Part shown: positions 10,057 through 20,929 of the stretch, one piece after another
Position numbering within the stretch: the first letter of the stretch is position 1
Layout: every line of letters begins with the position of its first letter
Source: Emiliania huxleyi CCMP1516
Taxonomy: Eukaryota > Haptophyta > Isochrysidales > Noelaerhabdaceae
Assembly (NCBI RefSeq): GCF_000372725.1
Contig: NW_005196681.1
Coordinates: 407,107 to 471,106 of the forward strand
Direction: 5' to 3'
DNA length: 64,000 nt
The notes under the pieces: generated by a model
What the model saw: only the letters and a program-made list of their open reading frames with translations
Database searches by the model: none
Told to the model about the DNA's origin: nothing
Position numbers and translations under genes: made by a program

Positions 10057-13000
10057 ATGAGCGGAAGTGCCGCGAACCAGCGCCTGCAGGCCATCTACGA
10101 GAGCCTCGACTCGGGTAACAACAAGCAGGCCGTCAAGCACTGCAACGCACTTTTGGCCAAGGCCGACTACCCTCTAGTCAAAGCGCTCAAGGCGCTCGGA
10201 CTGCAGCGATGCGGCCGGTTCGACGAGGCGCTCTCTGTTGCGCGTGAGCTCGTGTCCAGCCCAGTGGCCTGCTCGCACGAGGCAACCCTCTCGACAGTGC
10301 TGATGGTCTTTCGGCGCGCCGGCCTCGCCTCAGAGGCGACCGCCATCTGCGAGCGCGGGCACGAGGCAAAGCCGCAGTCGGAGGAGATTGCCGTCGAACT
10401 GCTCCGATGCCACCTGCAAGCGGCCGCGTACGGGCCGGCGCAGCTGCTCGCGCTGCGCCTGTACAAGGCGTCGGGCCGCGCCTCGCACCTCTCGTGGGCC
10501 GTCGCGATGGCGCTCCTGCAGGCGGACTCGCTCGCGCCGCCCACTCACGCGGCCGCCACTGCGGCCTGCGACGAGGCGGCGGCGGCGGCGAACGAGGCCC
10601 AGCGGCAGAAGCTGCTGCGGCTCGCCACGGCGATGATGGCCCGAGCCGAGGTCAGCACTGAAGGCGAGCTCCAGCTGCGGCTCGCAGCCCACCGGCGGGC
10701 AGGCGCCAGCGAGGAGGCGACGCAGCGGAGGCAGCGAGCCACAGTCGTGCGTCTGGCTGGCTCGACCGCAGCGCGTTGCTGGCACTAGGCGCTCGCGCTG
10801 CTCGACGCCAAGGGAGGCTTGCTCCCCACCGCCGCCGAGCGAGGCCGAGCCCGCGCCTCGCTGCTCGAGGCGACGGGCCGCGCAGCAGAGGAGGGCGATG
10901 CCACCCGCCACCCGCCCACCCGCCCACCCCCGGCCACAGAGAGAGAGGAGTCGCCAGAGGAGGAGGAGCCCTGCCCGGTCGAGGAGCCCAGTCCACCTCC
11001 CCGGCACAGGCGCCACATGCATCACACACACACACATCCACACATCCACAGTACACGTGGAGATCTCACACCCATCTCCCCGGGGCAGGCGCGCGAGGCG
11101 CAGCGCGAGCTCCTCCTCCTCTCGCCCGGCGACTGGGGCGCGCTGGTCGGCTTCGTGCGCTCGTCGCTGCGCGCCGGCGGTGCCGAGGCCGAGGCCGAGG
11201 TCCGCGCGGTGCTGGCGGAGCTCGGGGGCGGTGGCGGCGGAGGCGGGGGTGGAGATTCGGGTGGGGGATCCTCGGCCGCGGGCGGCGCCGCGGCTGGCAG
11301 CGCCGGCGGCGGGCGAGGCCCGCTCCTCGCCGCCGCGGAGCTGGAGGCGAGTCTGCTCCGGCTCGCCCCCGGTCTACTCGACACCGAGGAGGCGGCCGGC
11401 GGTGGCGAGGCGGCGGGCGAGACGGCGGAGCTGTCCCCGCGCCCCGCCTCGTACGATCCGCTGCTCGAGGCGCTGAGGGCGTACTGGCGCGCGTACAGCC
11501 ACAAGCAGTGCGCCGTGTACGACGTGCTCCCCTACCTGCGCGCCCTCCCCGCCGCCTCGCTCTCCGCCCTCCTGCAGCAGCTCGAGGCTGAGGTCGGGCA
11601 GCCGCCGCCGCCGGACGCGCCCCTAGGCGAGCGGAGGGCTTGGCTCCGCCGCTTCTCCGCCCTCGGCGAGTGGCGGATCGGCGGCGGCGCCGCGGCGGCG
11701 CAGTCGGTCGACGAGCGGCGACAGCTCGCCGCGCAGTTCGTCGCTGCGCACGCCTCCGCCGCCGACCTCGCCGCTGCGATGGACGAGCGCGAGGTCCTCT
11801 CGCGGCGGGTTTGCGCGGGGGGTAGGGCCGCCCCTCCCTCCGAGGCTCGCCCTGCGCGGTAGGTGCGGCCTGCCGACGAGCTCCCCCTGCTGGCGGCGGA
11901 GCTGCAGCTCGGCGCCCCGATGGTGGAGTGGTGCTACCCCTCGCGAGGCAGCGCCGCCGACCTCGCCTCAGCAGCGCTCGCCGCTGCGACGCTGCAGGCA
12001 GGGCACGCGGCATCGCCGCACAACGCGCAGCTCTCGGTCGCGCTCTGCGTCGCGCTGCTCTGCCTCGGCGCGCCGGTGCGGGCGGTCAAACTCTTCCGCG
12101 GCGCCGACATCAAGCAGGCGCCCCGCCGCGAGACCGCGAGACCGCGAGACCTCGAGACCTCGAGACCTCGAGACGCGGTGGCGCACCGCTCGCGGTTTCC
12201 GGGCTGCAGGTGCAGTACGAGTCCCTCTCACACCTCGTCCTGCCCGCGGCGCTCGAGCTCGGCTGCCCCACCCGCGAGGGCGAGCTCCCCCTCCTCCTCT
12301 CCGGCCTCCGCCGCTGGAGGCAGGACGGGCTGAGGGACGTCGCGGAGAACACACTCCTCGCGCTGCGGCAGGGCCATCCGGCGCAGGCGCTCGAGCTCGT
12401 CGCGTTCGAGCGCGCCGTCCGCGGCTCGTGGTGGGGCGTCGCCGCCGCCGTCATGGAGCGCCTCGTCGCCCTCGGCGCCTCGGACGGTTCCGCCGACGCG
12501 GCGCGCTCCGCCCTCGGCGAGGGCAGTCCGTTGCTCGACGTGCCGCTCACCGCCAGCCAGCTGCATGCGATGCCAGACACTCTCGACCTCGAGTCACTCA
12601 CTACCCGCTGGCCGTCCGCCTCCGCGCCGCCCCCTCCTCCGGCCGGCTCTTCCAGCGTGCCGGAGGGCTCTTGCGGCGCATTGGCCGGCCTCACGCTGTC
12701 GCCGCCGCCTCCTTCCGCCAGCACGGTCCGCACGCTTCGCTGCGATTGGCTGCCTAACCCTTACCCTTACCCTAACCCATACCGTAACTAGGTCCGCATG
12801 CTTCGCTGCGACTGGCTGCCTCGCCGCCAGCGGCTGCTCCGCTTCCTCCACCTGTACTTTGGGGGCGCCTCGTCTGCGGGGAGCGCCCGCTGTCTCTTTC
12901 CGCCGCCAGAGGAGGCCGTGCTGTGTGAGGCCGAGGCGTCGCTGCGCGAGCTGTGCGGTGGCGGCGCCGCCGGAGGCGCGGGGGGCGAGGAGGGCGACGA

Positions 13001-13652
13001 GGAGGGCGAGTGGGAAGTGCTCCTCTCTCTCGTCAGCGCCTCCACCCTCGTCGCCAAGTTGGCCGCCGCCGGCACCGACGCGGCTGCTCTCGAGGCGCGG
13101 GCCGAAGCTGCAATCAGCGACGCTGCAGCTGCCCTCTCCCGCCGCTGCAGCCGGGTGGGCGAGGGGATGCGCGCGTCTGGCGGCTACTCGCCGCCGGCGC
13201 AGCGGCGACTGGTCCATCTCTCGCAGCTCGAGGCGCCCGTTGCCGCCGCGCTCCGCAGCCGATGGGACGAGCTGCTGCCCGCAGGCCGCAAGGCCGCCGC
13301 CTCCGCCGCTGTGCGTACCGCAGCCGCTGCCGCTGCCAAGGCGATGCGCGCCGCAGTGGAGGAGCTGCTGGTGCGGCTGGCGGGCGCCCCCGTCCGCTCC
13401 AACGCGCGCCAGGCGCTCGAGTCGGATGAGCTGCCGCTGCCGCCGCCGCTGCGTGATGGGCCTCGCAAAGCCGTGTGCGAGGCGTGCCGCCACGCGCCGC
13501 ACTCCACGGGAGCATGGCGGGCCTAGACAACAGGGCCTAGACAACAGGCAGCACTGTCTTGTCCTTAGGCGGTGCGCGAGTCGGAGGCGGCTTTGCTGAA
13601 GGCGAGCCGCGAGGCGCTGCGCACGAGCGCCACTGCTCTCGCCAGTGGGTGA
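10057..13652 (+). CDS. NAA25: N-alpha-acetyltransferase 25, NatB auxiliary subunit
   Basis: Seven exons join in phase to about 996 aa: 10057-10716, 10789-10869, 11089-11793, 11863-12117, 12210-12725, 12792-13481 and 13569-13652. The N-terminus (RLQAIYESLDSGNNKQAVKH, then VKALKALGLQRCGRFDEAL) matches the first TPR repeats of NAA25/Mdm20. The middle has the conserved DIKQVQYESLSHLVL segment. Human and yeast proteins are of similar size. It is the scaffold that anchors NAA20 to ribosomes for acetylation of Met-Asp/Glu/Asn N-termini. Four introns are GC-AG and two GT-AG. Intron 5 contains telomere-like repeats and an exon duplication. An in-frame upstream ATG at 9979 would add 26 residues. Confidence 0.9.
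12726..12791 (+). repeat. NAA25 intron 5: exon duplication plus telomere-like filler
   Basis: The intron begins with a 30-bp sequence (12726-12755) that recurs at the start of the next exon (12792-12821) with 28 of 30 identical. Between them lies CCTTACCC/CCTAACCC-type filler ending in CTAG. Splice sites are ACG|GTCCGC and CTAG|GTCCGC. Confidence 0.9.
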
Positions 13653-14129
13653 AGAGGCAGAGGACAGAGACGACGGCGCGCCGCGAAGCAAAAGCCACGC
13701 GCACTCACAAAACCTTACTCTCCGTGGTCCGCGACTCCGAGACGGCGCGCGAGAGGGGCGTCTATCCCTGGACCCTGCGACAGCCTCCCGATAAAATAGA
13801 GCTCGTCCCCCTGCGCCCTGGCGGTGCCCCCACTGGCGCAGTGCGGCACTGGCCCACACCGCGGGGAGGCGCAGCAGTTGTGGGTGGTTTGTACACGACA
13901 CTGCAGACCCTTGTGAAGAGTCGGCGTCACTTCACAACGGACAACGTACTAGACCGCTGAAGACTCATATCGGTGCCATGAAGCTCAACATGGCATGTGA
14001 CACACAGACACACATGACACGTGCTCGGCACCACTGACCACCGCTTCCTCCCTCTCCTCCAACCGCAAGCACGAACCACCTCCGACCGTACTGGGCACGG
14101 CGCCCCCTCCCCCCCCCCCCCCCCCTGCA
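13653..14129. other. intergenic between convergent genes
   Basis: This is the shared 3' region of NAA25 (+) and the PqiA-domain gene (-). A poly-C run lies at about 14108-14125. No further gene is seen. Confidence 0.5.
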
Positions 14130-17100
14130 CTATTGCATCTGCACAGCCACCGAGGAGCTGCGGCGCGACGTCACTGCAGAGTCGCTGCCGCCGCCTTTCC
14201 TTCCATGTTGCCCACCGTTGCCGTTGTTTCCGCCCGACCCGACGCCCGCGTTGCCGCCCGCCCGCTCCTCGCCGCCTCGCACCCCCCCGCGAGTGCGGCC
14301 CTCCGCAGCTCTGCTTTTGCGACAGCAGCTGGGCGGCGGCACGTCGTGTGGGTGTGCTGCGGCGTGCAGGAAGCGATGCGTCAAGGAGCCGTCGTAGCCG
14401 GAGAGCAAGAAGAGCGCCACGCTCACCGCGAGCGTGCGGTAGGCGCGGAGCGGCACGGCGGCGAGCTGGAAGCAGTGTGTGTCCCGGCAGAGCGCGAAGG
14501 TCTGCGGCGTGAACATGCCGTCAGACATGTTTTCGACGGTGACCTGCAGCAGCGGCACCGCCACCAGCATCACGTCGAGGCCGTAAAAGACTGCGGCGTG
14601 CTGCGAGACGGCGAGCAGCCAGTGTGCCACGTCCGGCGACAGCGGCAGCGTGAGCAGCGCCAGCTGCGTCACAGTGCGCAACACGGGCCCGACGGCGACG
14701 AAGACGAAGAAGGTTGCGGCGTGCAGAGTCGAGACCACGTCCCAATCGTTTGCGGCGCCGCAGAGGTAGGCGAGCTGCAGCAAGTTGAAGTCCTCAGCGA
14801 AGCCGCTCACGGCAGAACCCGCCTCGGCCGCCGCGCGCGTGACGTCGTCGATGAAGGAACCGCTCACGTCTCGCCGCAGGACCGGAGAGGTCAGCGCGAC
14901 GGCAAGCGTGACGCCCGTCGCGAGCACAAGCAGCGTGTGCCCCACCGCCGCCGCCGACATGCGCTCGATCTCCCACACCAAGGACGGCGCCAGCTCGCCG
15001 CTGTTGCTCGCCCTCCGCGCAGCGACGAAGGAGTTGGCGGGCGGCGGCGTTGTGGCGGGCTGGCGGTGTCGCTCGTCGAGCAGGTCGACGAGGACGCCTG
15101 TGGGAAGGTTCCGAGACGGATCAGGGAAGCTTCTCTTGGTCGCTCGTCGAGCGGGCCGACGAGGACGCCGGTCGCGAGCGAGAGGAGCACCGCGGCGCAA
15201 AAGAGGCCCATCGCCTCCTCGCCTACACACGTCCAGGACACGTCCACGACATGTCCAAGACATGTCCCGTAGGCCCATCGCCTCCTCGCCGATGACGCGC
15301 AGGAAGGCAGTCGTGTTGAGCGTGAGCGAGCCGAGCACCGGAGGGAAGGAGTGGCCGAGCAGCTCGGAGATGAAGCGATTGGCGGCGAGGCCCGCGTTGA
15401 GGTTGACGAAGAGGAGGGCGAGCAGCGCTGCCGCCACCATCACGTCCGAGAAGGACCACTTCCCGAGCACGGCGAGCAGCCACAGCACGTTGCGGCGCGG
15501 CGCGGCGCGCAGCGGCGCGTACCAAGCGGCGTGCAGCGCGAGCAGCTTGAGGTGCGGCCTACGGGACATGTCTTGGACGTGTCGTGGACGTGTCGTGGAC
15601 GTGTGCAGCGCGAGCGCTCGAGGTGATGCCAGCAGAGCGACGAGAAGAAGAGGAAGGCCGCCGCCGGCCGGCCCGGGTACTCGAGCTCGCAGCCTGGCCC
15701 GCCGTCGGGCGGAGGAGGGAAGTCGAAGAACGGGTCGCCGAGCAGGCGCGAGCCGGAGCACTGCTCGAAGGAGGCCCAGCAGCCCCACTTGTTGCAGTCG
15801 GGGTACGGGCCGTAATCGGTGCAGGAGGGCCACATGTCGCCGCACGCGCGCAGCCGCGCCTCGCGCTCGCGAGTCCACGCTTTGGACCACTTGCCCACGT
15901 AGCGGCGGTCCTTGTCGGGGCGGCCGTTGCCTTGGGCGTCGACGACGCGGTCGGTGCGCCAGAGAGCGATGAGCGAGTACAGGTACGAGAAGGAGAAGAC
16001 CGTCTGCGAGGCGACCATCCGGCGGCACTCCATCAAAGAGCACTCGTTTTGGCCGCCGGCCGCCAGCTGCGCGCTCGCGTTCGCGCCGAGCCAAGAGCAC
16101 TGCACGTCTGAGTGCTGGCCGCCGCCGCCCAGCTCCTTGGGGAGCCCGCCGCACTGCTGCCAGAGCAGCCCGTCCAGCACCGTCTGGACGGCGCCGCTCG
16201 GCTCGAAGGAGACGTCTGCAAACACTTCCGCGTGGAAGATGCCCTGCCCGTGCAGCTCGTCCCGCTCGTACTCCTGCTCCGAGCCCGAGAGCTGATTGAT
16301 ACTTTGTAATCATTAACTACGAACCATTGATTAGGTACTCCTGCTCCGAGCCCGAGAGCCTCTCGTAATAGCATTAATAGTAATAGTATTATGATTATTA
16401 CGACTATGATTACGATGATGCTTGTGCTCCTGCTCCGAGCCCGACAGCTGTGCGTGCAGGAAGAGCGCGTGCGAGCCGACGCAGAGACCGCTCACCGCGA
16501 GGGAGGCAAGCACGCCGTAACGCGCGCCGAGCGACCTCGCCGCCTCCCTCCCGCCCGCCGGCACGGAGAGGCGCGAGAAGGAGCTCTCCCTCCGAGGGCG
16601 GCAGCGCGCCAGCAGCGCGCACGCGAGAGACCCGGCCACGAGCAGCGCCGCGAGCGCCTCTGCGCGCTCCTCGACGGTGTCGTCCGAGAAGGGCGGAGGC
16701 GGCTGCTGCGGCGGAGGCGGAGGCGGCGCGGGAGGGCGGCGTGGCGGGGAGAGCGGCGGCGGCGGCGGCGGCGGCGGGGAGGGCGGCGGGAAGGGCGCCG
16801 CCGGCACGCAGCAGTGGTAGTCGTCGCACGCGACGAGCGGGCAGCCGAGCGAAAAGTAGTCGGTCTTGCAGCACGCCTTGCCGTCGCCGCAGTGGCGGTC
16901 GCACGGGCCCGGCCCGCCGCACGCGCGCCAGCAGTCGAGCGGGTGATACGGCGGCGGCGGCGGCGGGGGAGGAGGCGACGGAGAAGGTGGCGGCGGGGGT
17001 GGCGAAGGCGGCGGCGGCGGCGGAAGCGGAGACGGGGGTGGGGGTGGAGGAGGTAACGGCGGCGGCGGCGGAGGAGGCGGAGACGGCGGCGGTGGCGGCG

Positions 17101-17611
17101 GCGGCGGCGGAGGAGGCGGAGACGGCGGCGGTGGCAGCGGCGGTGGCGGAGGAGGAGGAGACGGCGGGGGCGGCGGCATCGCTGGCGGAGGAGGAGGAGA
17201 CGGCGGCGGCGGAGATGGCGGCGGCGGCGGTGGAGGCGGCGGCGGGCTCGGCGGCGACGGTGGCGGCCGCGGCTGGTTGCAGCAAAACTTGAAGCACTGG
17301 CTGTCGTCCTCCTGAGCCCAACCGAAAGTTCCGGGCGCGTGGAAGCCGGGGCAGGCCCACCTCTCGGTCCAGCCGCAGCCGCATTGAAAGGGCTGGGCAG
17401 GTGGTGCGGGAGGGGGGCGGGGCGCACGCGTAGACAAGAAGAGGCCGCGCTCCTGGGCGGCGTCGGGGAGGCGGGTGGAGAGGCCATCAGCAGCGCTGGA
17501 CACGCTCTCCGCAACGGCCTCTCCGACGGCCCCACCGAGCGTCGCGAGGGTGTCCCACGTCTCGGTTCGAAAAATGTAGCTGGGGCCGGCCGGGCCGGCC
17601 ACCGTGAGCAT
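14130..17611 (-). CDS. PqiA-domain multipass membrane protein with Pro/Cys-rich extracytoplasmic N-terminus
   Basis: Five exons (16430-17611, 15630-16273, 15290-15558, 15169-15222, 14130-15097) join in phase to about 1038 aa. The first exon has cysteine clusters (CGCGWTERWACPGF; CWRACGGPGPCDRHCG; ACCKTDYFSLGC) around long Pro/Ser tracts resembling plant or algal extensin-type regions, followed by two hydrophobic segments. A cysteine-containing luminal stretch follows. The PqiA-like region is CWPHLKLLALHAAWYAPL, then LGKWSFSDVMVAAALLAL. Further spans and a Gly/Ser-rich tail end the protein. In bacteria PqiA-type proteins act in envelope lipid transport; the eukaryotic role is unknown. Every intron carries an exon duplication (listed separately). 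Confidence 0.65.
15098..15168 (-). repeat. intron with 31-bp exon duplication and unique filler
   Basis: On the minus strand the intron opens with GCGTCCTCGTCGGCCCGCTC and continues to about 31 bp. The next exon opens with nearly the same bases (about 3 mismatches). The 40-bp filler AAGAGAAGC...CCCACAG supplies the acceptor. Donor ACCG|GCGTCC; GC-AG; 71 bp. Confidence 0.9.
15223..15289 (-). repeat. intron with perfect 19-bp exon duplication and ACGTCC-type filler
   Basis: The intron starts GCGAGGAGGCGATGGGCCT and the next exon starts with the identical 19 bp. The filler is an ACATGTCYTGG/ACGTGTCCTGG tandem ending GTGTAG. GC-AG, 67 bp. Confidence 0.93.
15559..15629 (-). repeat. intron with diverged exon duplication and ACGTCC repeats
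   Basis: The intron opening GCATCACCTCGAGCGCTCGC and the exon opening GCCGCACCTCAAGCTGCTCG align over about 27 bp with one gap. The filler is (ACGTCCACGAC)n ending CCGTAG. GC-AG, 71 bp. The join restores CWPHLKLLALH of the PqiA domain. Confidence 0.85.
16274..16429 (-). repeat. 156-bp insertion with triplicated 21-bp exon segment; probable GA-AG intron
   Basis: A 21-22 bp block (CTCTCGGGCTCGGAGCAGGA type) occurs three times: in the upstream exon edge, inside the insertion (16338-16360) and at the downstream exon edge. AT-rich filler separates the copies and carries in-frame stops. Splicing GAGCAG|GAGCAC to GAGCAG|GAGTAC keeps the frame (SGSEQEYERDEL) but uses a GA donor. Confidence 0.7.
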
Positions 17612-17750
17612 GACAGCTGCCGAGCCTTTCGGCGCGCCCCCTTCTCGGCGGAAATAGCTGCCGAGCCTTTCCTCAGGCAGCGCGCTCTTTGCGCTCGGCG
17701 AAATCAGAAAAGAATTTGTCGCGAAATTGGGTTCTTCTCCGTTTTCTTTC

Positions 17751-17856
17751 GGCGACGGCTAGCGCATCACACCCTCCTCTCCTTAAAATCCCTGTGTGGT
17801 GGCGGCGTGCCGTTCTCCCATCCCTCCCTTGGGTTGTGTGTTTTCTTTCTTTCTTT
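17751..17856 (+). mobile_element. 5'-truncated LINE copy, 106 bp, (TTTC)n tail
   Basis: It starts exactly at GGCGACGGCTAG, the last codons of the LINE ORF, runs through the 3' UTR (CTTAAAATCCCTGTGTGGTG) and ends in TTTC repeats. It is flanked by the exact 11-bp duplication CGTTTTCTTTC (17740-17750 and 17857-17867). Confidence 0.88.
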
Positions 17857-17956
17857 CGTTTTCTTTCTTTTTCCTTCGCTTTTGCAAAATCCTGCAAAGG
17901 TGGGGACGCGTCTGTCCTCGAGACCTCGACCCAGCCCTAGCTTGGGATGCCCGTTT

Positions 17957-18095
17957 TATTAATAAATAAATAAACAAAGAGGCGTAGAAAATCCAAAATC
18001 CAAGATTCTTTGTGGGTGTGATGGGACACCTCCGGCACAAAGATTCATCAAAGATCGCACGGGCGGGGTTCTTTGTGGGTGTGGTCGGCGAGCCC
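17957..18095 (-). mobile_element. diverged 3' end of a second LINE family, (TTTA)n tail
   Basis: The reverse complement shows CCGACCACACCCACAAAGAAC, a GAGGTGTCC block and a TTTATTTATT tail, as in the better-preserved copies at 20930-21040 and 46050-46195. No target duplication was found. Confidence 0.55.
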
Positions 18096-18129
18096 CACCC
18101 GCACGGGTTAGCGCTGGGTTAGTGGCTTA

Positions 18130-18407
18130 GAGACTATGGAGAGTTCACGTCATGACGGTTAAAACGGCTGTTAACCGTCATGACGTGGTCAATATGTCAT
18201 GACAGCGGCTGCGAAACGACAGCAGCAACGACGGCAGCAACGACAGCTGGTGACAGCTGGTGACAGCTGGTGACAGCTGGTGACAGCCAGCTGCCAAGGA
18301 GGAGTGAAAGGCACCAGGAACAGTGACAGCCATAGTGACAGTGACAGTGAAGCCAGTGAATGCCAACGACAGGCGGTGACAATGTCAGCGCGGGGCCCCG
18401 CGAGTGA

Positions 18408-18458
<51 letters not shown>

Positions 18459-19306
18459 CGAGGCAGCGCCACAGGCACAGCCGTGAGGCAGCCATAGCCC
18501 TCGTGAACGAACTTGAGCTTATTCCAGCCATAGTCATCGTCTACGATCCACATGCAGACTGCCGGTGACAGCATGCACCTTGAGAGGTTCAACCCGAGGT
18601 GTGTTGCTCAATGCTCTGCGCGTTTGCTTGTGATCGTGATTTCAAGGTCCCAATCCTCGCGGCTGAGGATTGACACCGTTCGCTCGCGTGAGATTTTTGA
18701 GCGGCAGATGAACCAGCGCTGGAGCCCATCACGGCACATGCTGGAGGAAGGAGGGCAAGGGTTTTGCAGATTCTCCGACTCACGCCCGCTGCTGCTGAGC
18801 GTGCGTGGCTACTGTTGAGAGGGTTTCTCATGTGGCGTCGGGCGTGCGAGTGAGCGGTCTCGCGCGCATGCATCTATATCTTGAGTGTCCTGTCTCTCTC
18901 GCTAGTGGCACCACACACTGTCCTGCGGGGGTGCTCATGACAGCAGCAATGACAGCAGCAATGACAGCAGCAATGACAGCAGCAATGACAGCAGCAATGA
19001 CAGCACAGCAGCAGCAACGACAGCGATGACAGCAGCAATGACAGCAGGAATGACAGCTGCGCAATTACAGCAGCAGTGACAGTTGGACCGTCGGGGATGG
19101 TTACGACAGCAGCAACGACAGCAGCAACGACAGCAGCAACGACAGCTGGTGACAGCTGGTGACAGCTGGTGACAGCTGGTGACAGCTGGTGACAGGTAGG
19201 TGTCACTGTCGCTGTCGTTTGCTGTATGACAGCTGGCAGCTGTCATGACAGCGGCTAACCGTCATGACAGCGGCTAACCGTCATGACGTGAACTCTCCAT
19301 AGTCTC
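18130..19306. mobile_element. TIR element filled with TGACAG minisatellites, 1177 bp
   Basis: Perfect terminal inverted repeats of about 32 bp (GAGACTATGGAGAGTTCACG and continuing) are flanked by a 3-bp duplication TTA (18127-18129 and 19307-19309). A second palindrome (TTAACCGTCATGACGT) lies just inside. The interior consists mainly of arrays built on GACAG: (GACAGC)n, (GACAGCTGGT)n and (ATGACAGCAGCA)n. It has no transposase. The 3-bp duplication TTA is compatible with PIF/Harbinger-type mobilisation (inference). A partial copy lies at 30773-31061. Confidence 0.85.
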
Positions 19307-19538
19307 TTAGTGCCGGGTTATGGCAACCCATTCTGACCCGAGCTGACCCGTGCCGGGTTAGTGAGCACTAACCCGCGCTAACCCGCGCTTACCGACAGAC
19401 TCACACTCAACTACAGTTGTACTCAACCCGCTCCACCGACTACAACTGTATCAGCCACTATCATTCGCCGCTGTCAAAACTCTGTCCGTGCTTGCTTTTC
19501 CGCGTTGCGGCCCGAACGGCACGAAAGCGCTTGCGTCC

Positions 19539-20579
19539 ATGTCGCTTCTCTGCTCGCTGGTCCTCGGAACACCAGCCAGTCCGAGCATCTGCTCCGCCGA
19601 CACGCAGTGCGCCAATGATTCGCCTGTTTGCTGCCACGGCACCTGTGCCAAGATTTGCATGAGTGCCTCGCCGCCACCAAGCCCTGGACTTCCCGAGGAG
19701 TGGCTCCGTGAGGAAGTGCCCGGCGAACCCGCCGCCTGCACCGACGACTCCCAGTGCAGACAGAAATATGAGACGTGCTGCCGATGGAACGACACCATTG
19801 GAGGCTATGGCGGAGAGGGCACGTGTGCTCAGGTGTGCACGCTCTCGAGCGTCAAGCAGTCGCCTCCCCCCACCACGCCGCCGATGCAAGACGCATCGCC
19901 GTCACCAAGCCCTGGACTTCCCGAGGAGTGGCTCCGTGAGGAAGTGCCCGGCGAACCCGCCGCCTGCACCAACGACTCCCAGTGCAGACAGAAATACGAG
20001 ACGTGCTGCCGATGGAACGACACCATTGGAGGCTATGGCGGAGAGGGCACGTGTGCTCAGGTGTGCACGCTCTCGAGCGTCAAGCAGTCGCCTCCCCCCA
20101 CCACGCCGCCGATGCAAGACGCATCGGCGCCGCCGTCCCCTCGAACCTGCAGCGCTGAGCTTGCGTGCCCCAAGGGCGACCAAGGTCAGCTCCTGACCTG
20201 CTGCCGCTGGGATGGCGTCAACGCCACCAACGCAGCCGAAGGGCACTGCGGCGAGGCATGCATTGCTGGCAACATCCCCTTCACTGGCGAGTCGCCGCCG
20301 CCTTCGGCCTCGCCGTCGCCGTTGGCCTCACTGCCGCCTCCGGCGTCGGCCTCGCCGGCACCCACGCCCTCTAAAACCGACGAGCCTCAGAAGTTCGAGA
20401 TGGAGGGAAACGAGCCGCGGCGTACCGGTGTGATCGTCGGCACGGTTGTGGCAGCAAGCGCAGGTTTGGCCCTCGCAGCCGCAGCAGCCTACCTGTGCTT
20501 CAAGGGCCGCCAGACATCGTCGGACACCATAGACGCCACCGCAGAGAAGGCAGGGCTGGATGCCATCCAGGCTATCTGA
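19539..20579 (+). CDS. cysteine-rich type I membrane protein with duplicated 76-aa module
   Basis: This single exon of 346 aa starts MSLLCSLVLG, a short signal peptide. Cysteine modules follow (CSADTQCANDSPVCCHGTCAK; then CRQKYETCCRWNDTIGGYGG twice; then CCRWDGVNATNAAEGHCG), each with a central CC pair and a Gly-rich loop, separated by Pro/Ser linkers. A single transmembrane segment (VIVGTVVAASAGLALAAAAA) precedes a short cytoplasmic tail. The two middle modules are almost identical. It is probably a cell-surface or coat protein; ligand and family are unknown. An upstream GTG-initiated extension is unlikely. Confidence 0.7.
   Translation: MSLLCSLVLGTPASPSICSADTQCANDSPVCCHGTCAKICMSASPPPSPGLPEEWLREEVPGEPAACTDDSQCRQKYETCCRWNDTIGGYGGEGTCAQVCTLSSVKQSPPPTTPPMQDASPSPSPGLPEEWLREEVPGEPAACTNDSQCRQKYETCCRWNDTIGGYGGEGTCAQVCTLSSVKQSPPPTTPPMQDASAPPSPRTCSAELACPKGDQGQLLTCCRWDGVNATNAAEGHCGEACIAGNIPFTGESPPPSASPSPLASLPPPASASPAPTPSKTDEPQKFEMEGNEPRRTGVIVGTVVAASAGLALAAAAAYLCFKGRQTSSDTIDATAEKAGLDAIQAI
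19679..20134 (+). repeat. tandem duplication, two 228-bp units
   Basis: Units at about 19679-19906 and 19907-20134 differ by only a few bases, for example TATGAG versus TACGAG and one D/N change. Each encodes one linker plus one cysteine module of the membrane protein. Confidence 0.9.
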
Positions 20580-20929
20580 GTGACCGTTCATCCAAGGGGG
20601 GGGGGGCGGAAGAGGGATGTTGCATGTTGGATGTGTACGCCAAGGGCGCATACTTGTGGAAGGTCTAGGTCACCCCCCCGCTTTGTGTTGCGCGACAGCG
20701 CGTGAGTGGGGCGGAGGGGGGCTTAGTTAGCTTTGCGCTCTCCGGTCTACCGTCCACGGCTTTCTAGGCTCTAGCCACGCGCTGGCGTGACCGTGAGTGA
20801 GGCGGAGAGGTGGGGGCTTAGTTAGCGTCGCGCTCTCCGGTCTCTCGCCTTTCATGACGCATCTTGAGACAAATACCCTCATACAGAGCCGTACGACACA
20901 CACTTCCCCCTGTACCCCGACCACACCCA
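20580..20929. other. intergenic with GC-rich local repeats
   Basis: The phrase GGGGCTTAGTTAGC followed by GCGCTCTCCGGTCT occurs twice (about 20717-20750 and 20812-20843), so about 90 bp is tandemly duplicated with divergence. No gene is seen. Confidence 0.5.

Noticed and set aside
12594..13901. 435-codon minus-strand frame over NAA25
   Set aside because: It covers several plus-strand exons and introns of a well-supported gene and encodes Arg-rich low complexity.
16391..17292. Long open frames opposite the proline-rich exon of the PqiA-domain gene
   Set aside because: They mirror GC-rich proline codons, encode only Arg/Gly or Ala/Glu runs and have no domains or splice logic.
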